Assembly: GCF_004664715.2 (NCBI RefSeq)
Contig: NC_051065.1
Span: forward strand, 148,673,596 to 148,737,595
Reading direction: 5' to 3'
DNA from: Peromyscus leucopus
Taxonomy: Eukaryota > Chordata > Mammalia > Rodentia > Cricetidae
DNA length: 64,000 nt
Shown in pieces: positions 1 through 11,850 of the stretch. Below the pieces are notes generated by a model, which saw only the letters and a list, made by a program, of their open reading frames with translations, ran no database searches and was not told the origin of the DNA. How positions within the stretch are numbered: position 1 is the first letter of the stretch; every line of letters begins with the position of its first letter. The position numbers and the translations under genes were made by a program.

Positions 1-30
1 ACTTAACAGCAGCTTAAAAGCATCAGCTGA

Positions 31-150
31 GCCAGGCAGACAGTGGTGGCACATCCTTTAATCCTAGCATTCAGGAGGCAGAGGCAGGAGGATATCTGTG
101 AATTCAAGGCCAGCCTGGTCTACATAGACAATTTCAAGCCAGACAAAATT
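31..150 (+). repeat. B1-type SINE
   Basis: The 7SL-derived words GGTGGCACATCCTTTAATCC, GAGGCAGAGGCAGGAGGAT and GGCCAGCCTGGTCTACATAG occur in B1 order, so this is a forward B1. It lies in intron 4 of gene A. Confidence 0.85.
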
Positions 151-1518
151 ACATGGAGAAATCATGTTTGTTTGTTTGTTTCATTTGTTTTTTTAAAAAG
201 TCAATTGAGACTTCAGAGTAAACAAAGATGTGAAAAAGGAAAATTTCACTAAAGTCCTACATATGATTTTTTTAAATATCACCCTGGATGACCTAGTCTA
301 CATGGCCAGCAAAGGAAACTAAGCTATAAAATCTATGAGTAAAGAAAGAGTATTGTTTCTATCAGCTGAGGGGCTAATACTTAGACCGGCCCTGGTAGGT
401 AAACAGACAGGAAGAGAAGCCACAGACAGATAATAGAAACAGTGAAGTCCTGGCTTCCTCCTCACACTCCTGACCTATGGCACAGGCCTAAAGGCCACAG
501 TAGGTCTTCCCAATTCCCCTCTGCAGAGGGTCTTCCCACCCATGTGCCTGCTGTGTGTGTTTTCTCAACTCTAATAAAAGCCTTTCTTTACTGGCTGACT
601 TTGCTGTGCTCAGGATTTTTCCTGCCTTTTAATTCTTTAACTGTCAGAGAAAATGACCCTACACTGTAGTAGCAAGATCAGTTTATAACTGGCACACACA
701 ACCTACTGGAATCCAAGATAAGTCATTTTGACCAAAGAATTCAGAAAGATCAACATGATAAAAAGTAATGGGGTACATAGAAAAAAATCTTAATTGCATT
801 GAAAATGAAGGCAACAAATTATAAATTCTATAACCACCATTCATTAATGAAAACTATGATTTCCGGAATAAGTCAAATAAGAAATTCAATAGGCCTAAGA
901 AGAACATTGCAAACCATTATGAATTACATAAAAAGAAATCTAAAATAATGGGTAGATTCATGTGCACTAGACAGAAACATTTGTCATGAAATGATTTATA
1001 CTCTTTCCAAATCATATATATTTAATATATATTTTTATATAAATATATATAAGTATATATATATTTAATATTTCAATCACATTTCCAAGACTGATTGTAG
1101 AACTGTAACCTGAATGTAAAATCTAAATAAAACATTAAAACATCCAGGAGTAGTTGTTGAAATACTGAAGCAAGGATTAATTCAAGGAAGTGAATTTAAC
1201 CTAAATAAAAATGAAAGTGCTGCAATCCTTATGAAACCAGGAGGTAAAAGACAGGAGGGAGAGTCAGTTGATAAATAGCTAGCTGCTCAAGCAGAAAGAC
1301 CCAAGTTCCATTTTGAGAATCCAGACAAAAAGTGGGTACATGTTCCCACTGTAGTCCTGGCTGGAAAGCAGAGACACACAGCTGTCACTGGATAACTAGC
1401 CAGGCTGCCTAGCCTGATCATAAAGCCCCAGGCCAGCCATAGACTCTGACTCAAAACCCATGATGTTGGCACCCAAGAAATGAAATCTAAGATTGTCTTC
1501 TGGCTAGAACATACATGT

Positions 1519-1519
<1 letters not shown>
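151..1519. other. Intron 4 of gene A, no gene seen
   Basis: This is AT-rich non-coding DNA with no exon of the alpha-2-macroglobulin family that I could recognise on either strand. An AT-rich low-complexity stretch (TATA/TTTAA words) lies at about 1012-1071. Confidence 0.5.

Positions 1520-1566
<47 letters not shown>
1520..1566. repeat. (CA)n microsatellite
   Basis: About 23 uninterrupted AC dinucleotides. Confidence 0.97.
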
Positions 1567-1567
<1 letters not shown>

Positions 1568-1736
1568 CATACATGCACACAGAATGAACATGTATTCCAC
1601 AGAGACACACCAAGTGCTAGGAAGTGAATCAACAGTCTGCACTGGAAATTTTAGAGTGTCATGAGCCAACAGAGCTAGGTAAAGGGATGAAGAAATTGCC
1701 CAGCAGAACCACACATGTGTGTGTATACAATGAAGG

Positions 1737-2418
1737 AGAGAACTAGAAAAAAATCATCCTGAGTGAAGCAACCCAGACTCAGAAAGACAAACATGACATG
1801 TACTCACTTATAAATGACTGTTAGCTGCTAAGTAAAAGATAATCTCACTACACTCAACAGACCCAGAGAGGCTAAGCAGCAAGGAGGGCTCTAGGAGGGA
1901 TGCATGGATCTCCCTTGGAAGATTTTACAGGTGGACTGGCAGTCAGTAGGGATGGGAGCATGAGGGATCAGGTCAGGAGCAAGGGACGGAGGGAAAGAGA
2001 ACAGAAAGAGATAGTTGAAATAGGGTGCATTGGAAAGCAATATGGAAACGTAGTGCAGTGGAAACTTCCTGGAACCTATGATGGGGATCCTACTGAGGAC
2101 TCCTAGTAATGACGTATATGGAGTCTGAACTGGCCATCTTCTATAAGGAGGCAAGGCTTCCAGTTGTGGGACAGGGACACCTGCCCAGACACAAAACCTT
2201 CAATCCACAACTTGTCCTGCCTGCAAGACATGCTGAGGCAATGGAGGCTCAGAGCTTGTGAGAACAGCCAACAAATGACTAACAACAAATGACAACAAAT
2301 GGTCTAACTTGAGGGCAAAGATACTCAAGGCAGCCCATGGCCCACACTGTCTGGATGGCCAGTAACTGGAAGCCGGATAGAGATCTAGGGTAGAACCAAA
2401 CATGACCGATCACCCTAA

Positions 2419-2461
<43 letters not shown>

Positions 2462-3064
2462 ATGATTTCTAGTAATATTCTGCTATACTCATAAGATTGG
2501 TGCTTAGCCCAACTGTCATCAGAGAGGCTTCCTCTGACAGCTGATGGGAGCAGATGCAGAGATCCACAGCCAAATATTAGGCAGAGCTCAGGGAACCCCA
2601 CAAAGACAGGAAGAAGGATGGTAGGAGCCAGAGGGGTCAAAGTCACCAGGAGCACATGGCTCACAGAATCAGCTAAGCAGGGCTCATGGGGCTCGCAGAG
2701 ACTGAAGAAGAAATCACAAAGTCTGTGGTTTCTGTGGGTCTGAGCTAGGTCCACTGCATGCGGGATGTGGTTGTTTGCTTGAGGTTTTGTGGGACTCCTA
2801 GCAGTGGGAGTGGGCATGTGTCTGACTCTTTTGCCTGCTCCAGGAACCCTTTTCTTTCTATTGGGTTGTCTCATCCAGCCTTGATAGTAAGGTTTGTGCC
2901 TGGTTTTATTGCATCTTGTTATGCCATGTACAGCTGATATCCCTGGGAGGCCTGCTCTTTTCTGAAGGGAAATGAATCTAGATGAGGGAGGGAGGCTGGG
3001 AGGAGGGGAGGGAGGGGAGGCTATGGTCATGATATACTGTGTGAGAGAACAATAAAGAAAAAGA
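1737..3064 (+). mobile_element. L1 3' end (ORF2 tail plus 3' UTR)
   Basis: It begins with the 3' end of rodent L1 ORF2 (GAACTAGAAAAAAATCATCC, then the ACTCACTTATAA block) and runs through a typical rodent L1 3' UTR to a G-rich tract and an AATAAAG end. It is 5' truncated and interrupted by an (AATA)n run at 2417-2463. Confidence 0.8.
2417..2463. repeat. (AAAT)n microsatellite
   Basis: About 11 tandem AATA units inside the L1 3' UTR. Confidence 0.95.
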
Positions 3065-3204
3065 TAACATATCCTTGATAGAATTATACAACAGATTATT
3101 GTGGTAAGATAGAATCTCTACTCTCTACCAAATTACGTCTATTGTAAATTGTTATCTATATAGAACACATTGAGTAAAATGGGATGGCTATTTTACTGCT
3201 TGTT

Positions 3205-4190
3205 TTAATTTTTAGCTAGTTCTTTGAGAGTTTTGTACAGTGTTTTCTGATGATATTCACCCCTTCCCCTAACTCATACCAGAACTACCTTCCTTCCTCA
3301 CCCACCTGACTTAGAGTTTTCCCTCTTTTTTTTTTCACATTAACTCTAATTTGTGCTTCCCATATATTCTTGGATATGTGGGCTTCCACTGGAGTGCAGT
3401 GGACTTACCTGTGTCTATACTCTAAAGAAAACTGAGTTTCTGCCTGTAGCTATCAGTTAGCAATAGCACCTCAGTTAAGGTTGGGATTTCATGTACATAT
3501 CCCCTCTCCATGGTAAGGTTTGGTCTGGCCTGGTCTTGCATTGGTTTGTGCATGTTAACACAATTATAAGTTCATATGTGTGACTGCCATGCTGAGTCTA
3601 GAGGACTGTCTCCTTGTAGTCATTCACTACCTCTGGCTCTTAAAGTCATTCCTTCCTCTCTGACACAATAATCTATGTTCCTTGGTTGGAGAGGATGTTA
3701 TTTAGATGTCTAATTTGGGCTTTCACATTCTACAGCTAAGCTGCTGATGACTGGAGCCATCACTACTGAATAAGTTTCACAGAGCAAGAAGGTGCTATGC
3801 CCACTACCAGAAGGGCGGGGATCGTCAATCTCACCCAGCCGTGAACCCTATACACTGTGAGGACCACTGGCCTGGCAAGACACGCCCACTGGTGCAGTAG
3901 TGGCACAAATGTCACGGAAGGAGCCAACCACTCTCTGACTGGATTTAAGTCCTACTACCCAAGATGAAACCCACATTAGACATCATTATAGGGCCAAGAA
4001 TCTGTGGCTAAACATGCCAGAGGAGAACCCATTATTACTCTGCTGCTTAAGGACATAGTGTTAAACCAACTGATATTGATGTATCTTTATACTTACAGAT
4101 CAAAGCATCTCTCAGCCCCTGTCAGAGAAGCCTCTCCTTGCAGCAGAGGGTGATTAGCACAGACCCCACCACTTGCTGAATTGCAGAGGA
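3205..4190. mobile_element. Old L1/Lx-like 3' sequence
   Basis: Phrases such as TTCTTTGAGAGTTTTGTACA, the CCACTGGAGTGCAGTGGACTT block and TGGCTCTTAAAG match a common rodent L1/Lx non-coding segment that recurs at 21245-21475. Orientation and exact limits are uncertain. No coding potential. Confidence 0.5.
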
Positions 4191-4612
4191 CAAGAGACTC
4201 TGAATTGCTAATTTATTTTTAAAATGGTCCATTTTGGGAGGAAACTAAATGTTAAATCTAAAGTTAAATGTGAGAAATACCCCTGTTAGACTAGAAATGG
4301 ATTTCTTAAGGATGGCTTGAAGTAACAGAAACTACAAAATAAATGATTGAAAAATGTGACTAAGCCCAAAGGTTCTGTACAGTAACAGTCTCCATGAAGT
4401 ATAAAGAAACCCAGAGACGCTTCACCAGTAATGGAATGCAAGATATAGGGAAGACATTGCATGGCCAATGGTAACTGAGCAAGGGGTAGAAATAGTCAAA
4501 TGAGCAGAATAGAGAAGACCAACTCATACCTTAGCAAGGGGCTAGAAATGAGAATATTTCAGTCACATTATGTCTTCACAAACCCACCAATACCCACATG
4601 TAAAAGACTCAC

Positions 4613-4665
4613 CAACTCATTCAGGGGGCGTAGGTTTTTATCCATAGAGACAACCCGAAACTTGA
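4613..4665 (-). CDS. Gene A exon 4 (start of MG2)
   Basis: This 53-nt exon reads [18 protein letters not shown]. The FRVVSMD stretch is a hallmark of the second macroglobulin domain in this family. The acceptor is CTCCAG and the donor GTGAGT; phase is 1 in, 0 out. It joins exon 3 (GQS) without breaking the frame. Confidence 0.9.
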
Positions 4666-4778
4666 CTGGAGAAAGAGAGAGAGAGAGAATTTTCTAGTGA
4701 GGTCCAGAGAGCCAGGCCTTCTCTGTGATATGTTCATGATGGCTTTTTCACTCCATAGCCCGTGATGGACCTTCGTAC

Positions 4779-4938
4779 CTGACTGTCCTGGTTTGTACAC
4801 GGGTTTGTCTGTCTGGACAAAGACAACACTTTCTTTGTTCTTCACCAGCACCATACTCTTTTTGTTGAATTCATGTGTCTGTGCTTTGATGTGGACAGAG
4901 AGGTACACTTTCTCATCTGAAGCTGAGACTCTGGGGAG
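4779..4938 (-). CDS. Gene A exon 3 (end of MG1)
   Basis: This 160-nt exon runs from [10 protein letters not shown] to VYKPGQS and contains [14 protein letters not shown], one of the most conserved N-terminal signatures of alpha-2-macroglobulins. The acceptor follows CCTCAG; the donor is GTACGA, weaker than usual but GT. Phase is 0 in, 1 out. Confidence 0.95.
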
Positions 4939-5651
4939 CTGAGGACGAGAGCAAAACAAGACCCTTCACTATGACCCTTTGGAGGTTTTAGATTTCCTTT
5001 TTTACTTCCTGTCCTTCCACACCACGGGAAGAACATAGAGGTTCATCAGTTTCTGTTTAAGTATTATGTGAGGAGGATATGTCAGAAACAAAGTATGAAA
5101 AGAAAAACACAACATTTCATATGAGTCAATGGAAGCAACAAAGACACAGTCATTTTTATGGAGTAAATATAATCTTGATTTAAAACTAGATAGAACTCTG
5201 GAACTTAGGTAGAGTGAAAACTAACATATTGATAATGGTAGGAATTGCATCTTGAGGATAGGTACAGAAGAAGAAACCCAGCACTTATTCAGGATAGCAA
5301 TTACACATAGCTGATTTGGTTCTGATTAGCTGGAGTGCTAATTGGAAGTTTATAACTTACTAGCAGCAAGTACTACACAGTGGCAAATCCTTCTTTCTCT
5401 GGGTACTAGGTTCTTTGAGGAACTTCAGTGGGAAAGCAGCACATGCACAAGTATTGGCTCTCCCTGTTTGGGGTGGGATAATCTATGCTATTTGTTTATT
5501 GGGTAAATGTTCTAAGTGTCTATTGTTATGAAGTAGTAGCTGTGTTTCTAGATTAATCTCTTTAAGAAATATGTAAGTATATTATAAATGCATCTACACA
5601 CATATGTACATAAATATAGAAAACAGACAGGGACAGGTATCTAGTACTCAC

Positions 5652-5835
5652 AGTGAAGGAGTCACAGTGGAAATAGTCCTTGTCGACCACAAACTCATTG
5701 GAAAGACTTCTGGTTCCCCAGCTAGCCTGCAAGGAGGCCCTGACAGTCACTGTCTCATTCAGATCGTATAGATGGAAGCAGATTTTCTCAGGGGTCTCAG
5801 TGTAGAGCTGGGAAGGGACCAGCACCATATACTTC
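5652..5835 (-). CDS. Gene A exon 2 (MG1)
   Basis: This 184-nt exon starts in the Lys codon of [20 protein letters not shown] and ends at DYFHCDSFT. It is the core of macroglobulin domain 1 and has an N-glycosylation sequon (NET) in YDLNETVTV. The [16 protein letters not shown] pattern is closer to murinoglobulin than to human A2M. Acceptor TTCCAG, donor GTGAGT. Confidence 0.95.
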
Positions 5836-7005
5836 CTGGAAAGGGAAAAGTTGAGGCCAGCTGGGGACAGATATCATTGTCCATGGCTGTAGTTTCTTCA
5901 CAATAATCATCACCATCCAAGATTCTCCAGCCTGAGATGGCAGGTGACAGCATGATACCCCAGAGTGGTCAATTATCAGTGTTTGTAGTGGTAATCACTC
6001 AGCTTCAGCAGTGATATCTATCAAGGTACCTTCACATGGCATGCATTATTGTCACTTAAGCAGCTAATATTCAGTGCTAGAAGGCTTAAATTTTCTTTTT
6101 GAATAACAATCTGGGAGGAAAATTCTTTTCATAAAAATTAATCATGATTGTTTTTGATTATCATGTTTAATTCTTCAAAAACAACACTACCCTGTTTTTA
6201 TTTTTTGGTACCCTTAAACCTAAGATTTATATTGTGTCTGTGCAATTCAGAGCAGCATGATTCACCTACGCTATACTTGAACATGTGCCAAAGGCTATTT
6301 ATAGGAATTGTACTCTACCTTTTTCTGGCATTAGAGTTTTTTTTTTTTGTACCAAAACTCTCCCCAAATCTAGCCTGTCACCACTACATCACATAATAGA
6401 AAAAAAATCAAGATTGCTTTTATTTTTATCACTTTAAATATATTTTTCTGATCAAAAAATGTCAAGAAAATCACTCAACAATATAATCCTGATAATGTGG
6501 TTATTTGGGCACCAAATAACAAATTCTACTTGCAGTTTAATACAAAGGCTTTGATCCTAAGAAGTGTGCTGTTTTAAGACATGAACATCTACAGAGTTGC
6601 AGTGTGCCTGAATCCTTACCCATCCCAAGGTTAAACTATAGACTACACATTTCCTACCCAAAGTGCCAACAATGTAGATATTTATCTTCAAAGAGATGAA
6701 ATTGTTTCAACACATAAAAATGTCTCTGACCACTGGGATTTTAGATATTAGTGGTACAGTTGTAAGAAGAATGCTATTCTAAATCACATCACACCTCAGT
6801 TTAGTAACACAGATTGCTTTAGAATTGGAAAAATGACAACATAGAATCATGTAATACTAAAGTTGGAAAACATACATACAATTATTATTTGTTAATTGAA
6901 AAGCAATATGACATAGGGAGGGTTTTGGGAGAAGGAACTGTGAAAGGAAATGGATGGTTTTGATTGGAGGAGGAACACCATGGAAGAGGTCTTGGTGGTA
7001 CTCAC

Positions 7006-7091
7006 GGTTGTCCAGGTGATAAGGAAGCAGAAGCCAGGAAGGCAAGAAGAACTGAAATCAGACATTGCAGAGCCTGTCTGTCCTTCCACAT
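7006..7091 (-). CDS. Gene A exon 1 (start codon and signal peptide)
   Basis: The ATG at 7091-7089 is preceded by ACACC and opens an 86-nt coding exon, MWKDRQALQC then LISVLLAFLASA. This is a classic secretory signal: charged N-terminus, hydrophobic core, small residues before the expected cut near ASASLS. The donor is GTGAGT. The MWK-R-A---C----LLAFL pattern matches the leader of murinoglobulin/alpha-1-inhibitor 3. The start is supported by exon phase and by a TATA-like box about 90 bp upstream. Confidence 0.93.
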
Positions 7092-7177
7092 GGTGTAGGA
7101 AGGAAGGACAAGGGGACAGGGCCAATGGTGTCCTGGTCCCTAATACCGTTTCCAGAGACATCCCCCGATACACAGTG

Positions 7178-7188
7178 CTTTATTTATG
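7178..7188 (-). promoter_or_regulatory. TATA-like box of gene A
   Basis: On the minus strand the sequence reads CATAAATAAAG, 87-97 bp upstream of the gene A start codon. A start site about 25-30 bp downstream would leave a 5' UTR of about 60 bp. This is inference from motif and spacing only. Confidence 0.45.
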
Positions 7189-9199
7189 AGTGCTCTGTGT
7201 AAACAGAAACCTCCACTCTGAGTGTCCAAACAGACAAGTGGAATTTTGCAAGAGTTTTCTGTTAGTGTCACTGTATTCAGTGGTGGCCTCTGCACAACTC
7301 AAATAAGTTGCAACAGTCTCAGGAACGGTGCCAGAGAATCTTGCATGGTGTTGGTGAAGGATCAAGGGCACAGAATCTACTTAGTCTGAATCAGAGCAGA
7401 CTTTCTCAGTCTTCCTACTACCCACCTATAAATCTTTGCAGTGTGTGGCTGTGCTATGGTTGTGTGACATTTGCTACCTCACTCTTCTGGTCCCCTGGAA
7501 TCTACCAGCACTCCCTGGGCGGTGACAGCTAAGTTTCTCTGTTTCCTCATTCGAGAGTCACTAGAGTAGTCCAGGTTGGAGATTTTCAGTTCTCCTGTCT
7601 CTAGTCATTCAAGTATCTGCCTTCATGGGTGCTGTGTGTAAAAGGAGGACTGTGGATACTGGACAAGCTCAAAAACTCACCTACTACAAGTCACCATGCT
7701 TGAGCTTTCTATGTTAGAACAGAAGTTCACCAAGCTCATCTACAGGTACAGTTGAGAAGTCTTAGCTCTGTGGTCTACTAGGAAGCCAAATATAATCTGT
7801 GCAACTAGAGGTGATTGCTTTAAATGATTTAAATACATCAGTATTTTGGATACCACTGAGTTCCTCTGGAAGGACATTAAGGTTTGAGTTTGGAAGTACA
7901 TTAGCATTTCTAATCTAGATCATGGGACTGTCTATTTGTGCAAGGAACTTACATCATTGGCTTGAGAGGAAGGTATATCATAAGCTAGAACAACTATATC
8001 TTGAGGCATTAAGTAAAAAGAAAGAACATTGCTATGGAATAATTCTCTTGTACACTGTAAAGATTTGTCACTTGAATTGGTTTAATATAATGTGGATTGA
8101 TCTCTAGCCAAGCAGGGAATATGGGTGGGGTGACCAAACTAAGGATGATGGGATGGAGAAGGGCTGAGTCAGAAGTTGCCAGCTGAGGTAGAGTAAGCAC
8201 AAGATGATTGTGCCATGCTAATAAAGGTAATGCCATGTAGCAGAGCATGAATAAGAAATACTGATTAACTTAAAATGTAAGAGCTAGTTAGTAACAAGCC
8301 TGAGCTATTGGTCAAGCATTTACAATCAATATAAATGAGTGGTTATTTTGGAATAGGTGGTTGGGACAAGAAACTTCCAATTATAGAACATGATGAAAAG
8401 GGGATGTAGGATAAGCATAGAAAGGTTGAAAGAGAAATAATACTTCTGTATTTCATGATTGACCTCTGAATATCAATTAATCATCAATAGGAAGCCCTCA
8501 GCAACTACTGAACTGATCCTTTTTGTCCAAATTCCACTGAAACAATAACTACAGTTTTTCACCTTTACTTTCTTCTCTTTATTTTGGGGCATGACAATGA
8601 ATGGCTGTAAATTCCTCCGATGATGCTTGAAGCAACAGATACAAAAACATAAACGGGTCCTAACAATGAAGGATAATATCAGATGGCAGGGCTTGTCTGA
8701 GATGGTGCATAACCCAGGCTTGGAACTCACAGATGACTTCTTGTTAGAGAACAGACAGGCTACAATGATTTACTTGAAGTTTTGAGTCAGTAGGGTACAG
8801 ATCTGAATCTTGAAAAATCCTATGAAGAGGCCTGGAGACCAGGAAAGCATTGACATGTCTGATATGGAAGTATTTCATTGGAATAATGACGCTGCGATAA
8901 AGCTTAAATGAAGAGGGCCTATGGGAAGGACCTTGGAGTAAAACCTAAAATGATTTAAATAATGAAGGGATATAAAAGGTTTTCTGTTGAGCATGGTAAC
9001 TTGTGTGGTGGCTTGAGAGGATGACTAGAAGCCTAGAGACCCCATGGGATGACTGGATAGTTATCTAGACATGCCATGATGGTGTTTCAAACTGAGAGAC
9101 TAGGAGTTAGACAGACTCCCTGGTAGATAGACAGATAGGGAGATGTGTTATAGCTAGGAAATAAAGGTGGCAAACCTCCAAGAGACTGACATCTTCCTT
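7189..9199. other. Upstream/intergenic region, no gene seen
   Basis: This is the upstream flank of gene A. No ORF with family resemblance was seen. The stretch 8105-8350 has degenerate words (GAGCTAGTTAGTAACAAGCC, TTTACAATCAATATAA) shared with the LTR family at 27934 and 50590, so it is probably an old LTR fragment. Confidence 0.4.
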
Positions 9200-9202
9200 A
9201 CT

Positions 9203-9361
9203 GTGATGGTTGAATAAGAATGGCCTCCATCGGCTCATACATTGTGGAGCTTAGTCACCAGAGAGTGATTTGTTTGAAAGGAATAGAAGGTGTGATGTTG
9301 TTGGAAGAAATGTGCTGCTAAAGGTAGGTTTATGTGTCAAAAGCCTATGCCACCAGAATCT

Positions 9362-9408
<47 letters not shown>

Positions 9409-9560
9409 ATGGATCAGGATGTATCTCTCAGTTACTTCTCCAACACCATGACTCATGCATGTGGCCATGTTTTCTGCAATTGTGTTAATGGACTAAACCT
9501 CTGAAACTGTAAGCAATAAATTGGTACCAGGAATTGAGATATATCTGTGATGAGCCTGGC
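9203..9560 (+). repeat. Rodent interspersed repeat (URR1-like) with (CT)n
   Basis: The order TGTGATGGTTGAATAAGAATG, GGCTCATACATT, CCTATGGATCAGGATGTA, CTCTGAAACTGTAAGCAATA is that of a common rodent-specific repeat, which I recall as URR1-type (hAT-Charlie-related). The (CT)n run at 9361-9404 lies inside. The family name is from memory. Confidence 0.5.
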
Positions 9561-11690
9561 CATGTTGAGTTGGCTTAATGTGAACTTTGGGACTTTAGAT
9601 TAGAGACGTGGATGAATATGTTAAGTGGTGCTTACTGATACTGGGCTACCTAGTAGGAATACGTGCTAAGGCAATGTAAATTATGGCAGTCTGGCTTAAG
9701 AAGTTTCAGCAGGGAAGAATATTGGTAAGTGGCCTAGAGACCATTCCTGTGATATTTTGGAAAAGAATAAGGCTGCTTTTTGCCTCTATCTCAAAAATCT
9801 CCCTGAGGTTAAACTGAAGAGTTTTGAGTTAATGGTGTTGGCAAAGGATATTTTAAGACAGCTTAGTATTAACTCTGTCCTGTAGTTAACAGTAATCACT
9901 CTTATGCAGACCTATCATGAAAAGGAGAAAGCTGGACAAAATGAGAATCCACACCCAACTGCTGCCATTGACATCTCCTCTCACAGGTATCACCAGGCTG
10001 TCTAGGAATCTCCAGTCGATAGACACCCAAGAACCATGCTTTTTACCTGGGGATGTGAGGTTTATGTAAAAGAAGGTGTGTTGTCCACACTGCCTTCTCC
10101 ACACCCCTTCCCTGAATCCTGTCTTGGAACCAAAAATAAGAAGGGAGCCAGACTCTGACATGCAGGCCCTGATTCCTGTCTTGAGAACTCTCACCATGCC
10201 ATCTGTCTCTGCTGTTGGGCTTTAACTCTCCTCAGAACTTCTGCAGTGTGGCTAACTGTCCGTCTGTCTGTCCATGGTGTCAATAACACTTTCACTAAAC
10301 TCCTATCTGCCCCCACAATCCACTTTAGTGAACTCCTTGAGTCTGTATCTGAGTCCTTTCAGTTTATCATGGAGGGGAGGCCTAGTGAAGGAGGGGGAGG
10401 GGCTTACCCCACTGTATCTGTAGCCAGAGGAGGCAGAGAGCAAGGGATGCTGGTGCTCAGCTGGCTTTCTCTTTATTAGTAGTCCAGGATTGCAGCCCCT
10501 GGGATGATGCCACAGCACATCAACAACAGTCTTTCCACCTCTGTTAAGACAAATTAAAAACTTCCCCATGGCGAGTCCAGAATCTAAAAGCAGACAATAT
10601 TGAATGTACTGATCTGTGACTTTCTTTTGTTCTGTGATGGCAAACAGCTAGTACCCTCATCCAGGGCCATGCTGCAATTGAGGGAAATGAGTCCATATCA
10701 TCAAGATTCCCTGTGTTTGAGATTTTGACTAGAGACAGGTTCTTCTTGGAGTTTTAAGGCCCATAACTGTTTGTGTTTCTAGGCTTTAAAAATCCCTAAT
10801 ATGCGATGAGCATCATCTTTGTTCCTCGTACAAGATAAAGGTCCCTGGAACTTGTCATGGACCTTCCAGTCACATGATGCAAGTTTTATTGATGATTTAA
10901 AAAAAAAATCCAGACAAGAACAACTTAAGGGAAAAGTGGCTTATTCTGGTTCACAGTTCAAGGGCGTAGTCCATTATGATGGTTAGGTAAATGCAGCAGG
11001 AACTAGAAGTGGCTAGTCACATGATATCCACAATCAGGAAACAGGATGAATGCATGCATACCTGCTCAACACAATGAAGTAATGTACATTGCATATGCAT
11101 TTGTGGACACCCAGGAGAGAAAATGGAAAGGAATGTGTTGTGTAAACACACTTGTTACAGGTTTTAATCTGTACACTCAGTGGGGGAAGCGAAGCAGCAA
11201 TTGAGTTCAGGGAGGGACTGTGACTGACAGGCATGAACAGAACATGGCCACAGACAAAAATGCAAGGAGCATGCAGAAGGAAAGAGCAGCATCAGCCTTC
11301 ATTGTTGTTTTGAATCAGGGAAATCCAAACTTTAATTGATAGACTTTCTAACTGATGGAGTCAGGCCTACCTAGACCATCTCTTTTGGGGCCATTCTTGG
11401 GAGATGATCAGTAAATGTTACTTTGCAAATTCCCTTCACAGTACCACCTAGACTTGTGTTTAATGATGTGGCTCAGGAGATGTGTGCAGCCTCTGAAGGA
11501 CACTATTCCCCTCTGCTTCCCATGAGGGAGCAATTCTTGAAGCTCGTCCTAGTGAGGAACAAACTAGGAAGGAAATTCTAGGCAGTTCAGTGAGCCACGG
11601 TGACATGCCAAGCACTATCTCATGTGGAACATGCAGCTTGGACCAAATGTGGTTCTCTTCCCCTTTTGTTTTGGCTTTTACACTGATTTG
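9561..11690. other. Intergenic, no gene seen
   Basis: No supported gene. A rodent-repeat-like segment at about 10900-11060 carries CACAGTTCAAGGGCGTAGTCC. Short ORFs here have no recognisable domain. Confidence 0.4.
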
Positions 11691-11696
11691 TGGAAT

Positions 11697-11850
11697 CACA
11701 CCATGGCATATATATGAAGGTCAGAGGACAACTGGAAGGAGTCCGTTCTCTTCTTTCCTGTGGGTCCTGGATATTGAATCTGGGTCATCAGTTTTGCTAG
11801 CTAGCAGCTTCTCACTGTTAGGTCCAATGTGCGGCCTCAACCCCTGAAAT
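11697..11850 (-). repeat. B3/B4-type SINE (degenerate)
   Basis: GAAGGTCAGAGGACAACTGG, GTGGGTCCTGGATATTGAA and the CATCAG..GCTAGCAGC block are the reverse of a B2/B3/B4-type SINE. Confidence 0.6.

Larger units (their letters stand above)
4613..7091 (-). other. Gene A: murinoglobulin-like gene, exons 1-4 (partial)
   Basis: This is the 5' end of a secreted alpha-2-macroglobulin-family protease inhibitor, most like murinoglobulin. Four exons join in phase (86+184+160+53 nt, 161 codons) with GT-AG introns of 1170, 713 and 113 bp. They encode a signal peptide, the MG1 domain and the start of MG2. The gene runs on past the left edge: exon 5 (very short in this family) and exon 6 were looked for between 1 and 4612 and not seen. 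The next gene copy (gene B) lies 17 kb upstream on the same strand, so this is a tandem cluster. No lesion is seen in these exons. Whether it is Mug1-, Mug2- or Pzp-like cannot be fixed from the N-terminus alone. Confidence 0.88.

Noticed and set aside
1287..1714. Minus-strand ORFs with Cys-Val repeats
   Set aside because: Translation of a CA microsatellite; no gene.
2410..3030. 206-codon minus-strand ORF
   Set aside because: It lies opposite an L1 3' UTR and the AATA run; composition reflects the repeat, and no domain is visible.
1..4612. Exons 5 and 6 of gene A
   Set aside because: Searched for the expected FPL-Y and QW-----GL--L-F-LS patterns on the minus strand; not found, so they are taken to be off the left edge.
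7189..7500. Acute-phase (STAT3 or C/EBP) sites upstream of gene A
   Set aside because: Short TTGTGCAG- and CTGGAAA-type words exist, but they are too common to support without conservation data.
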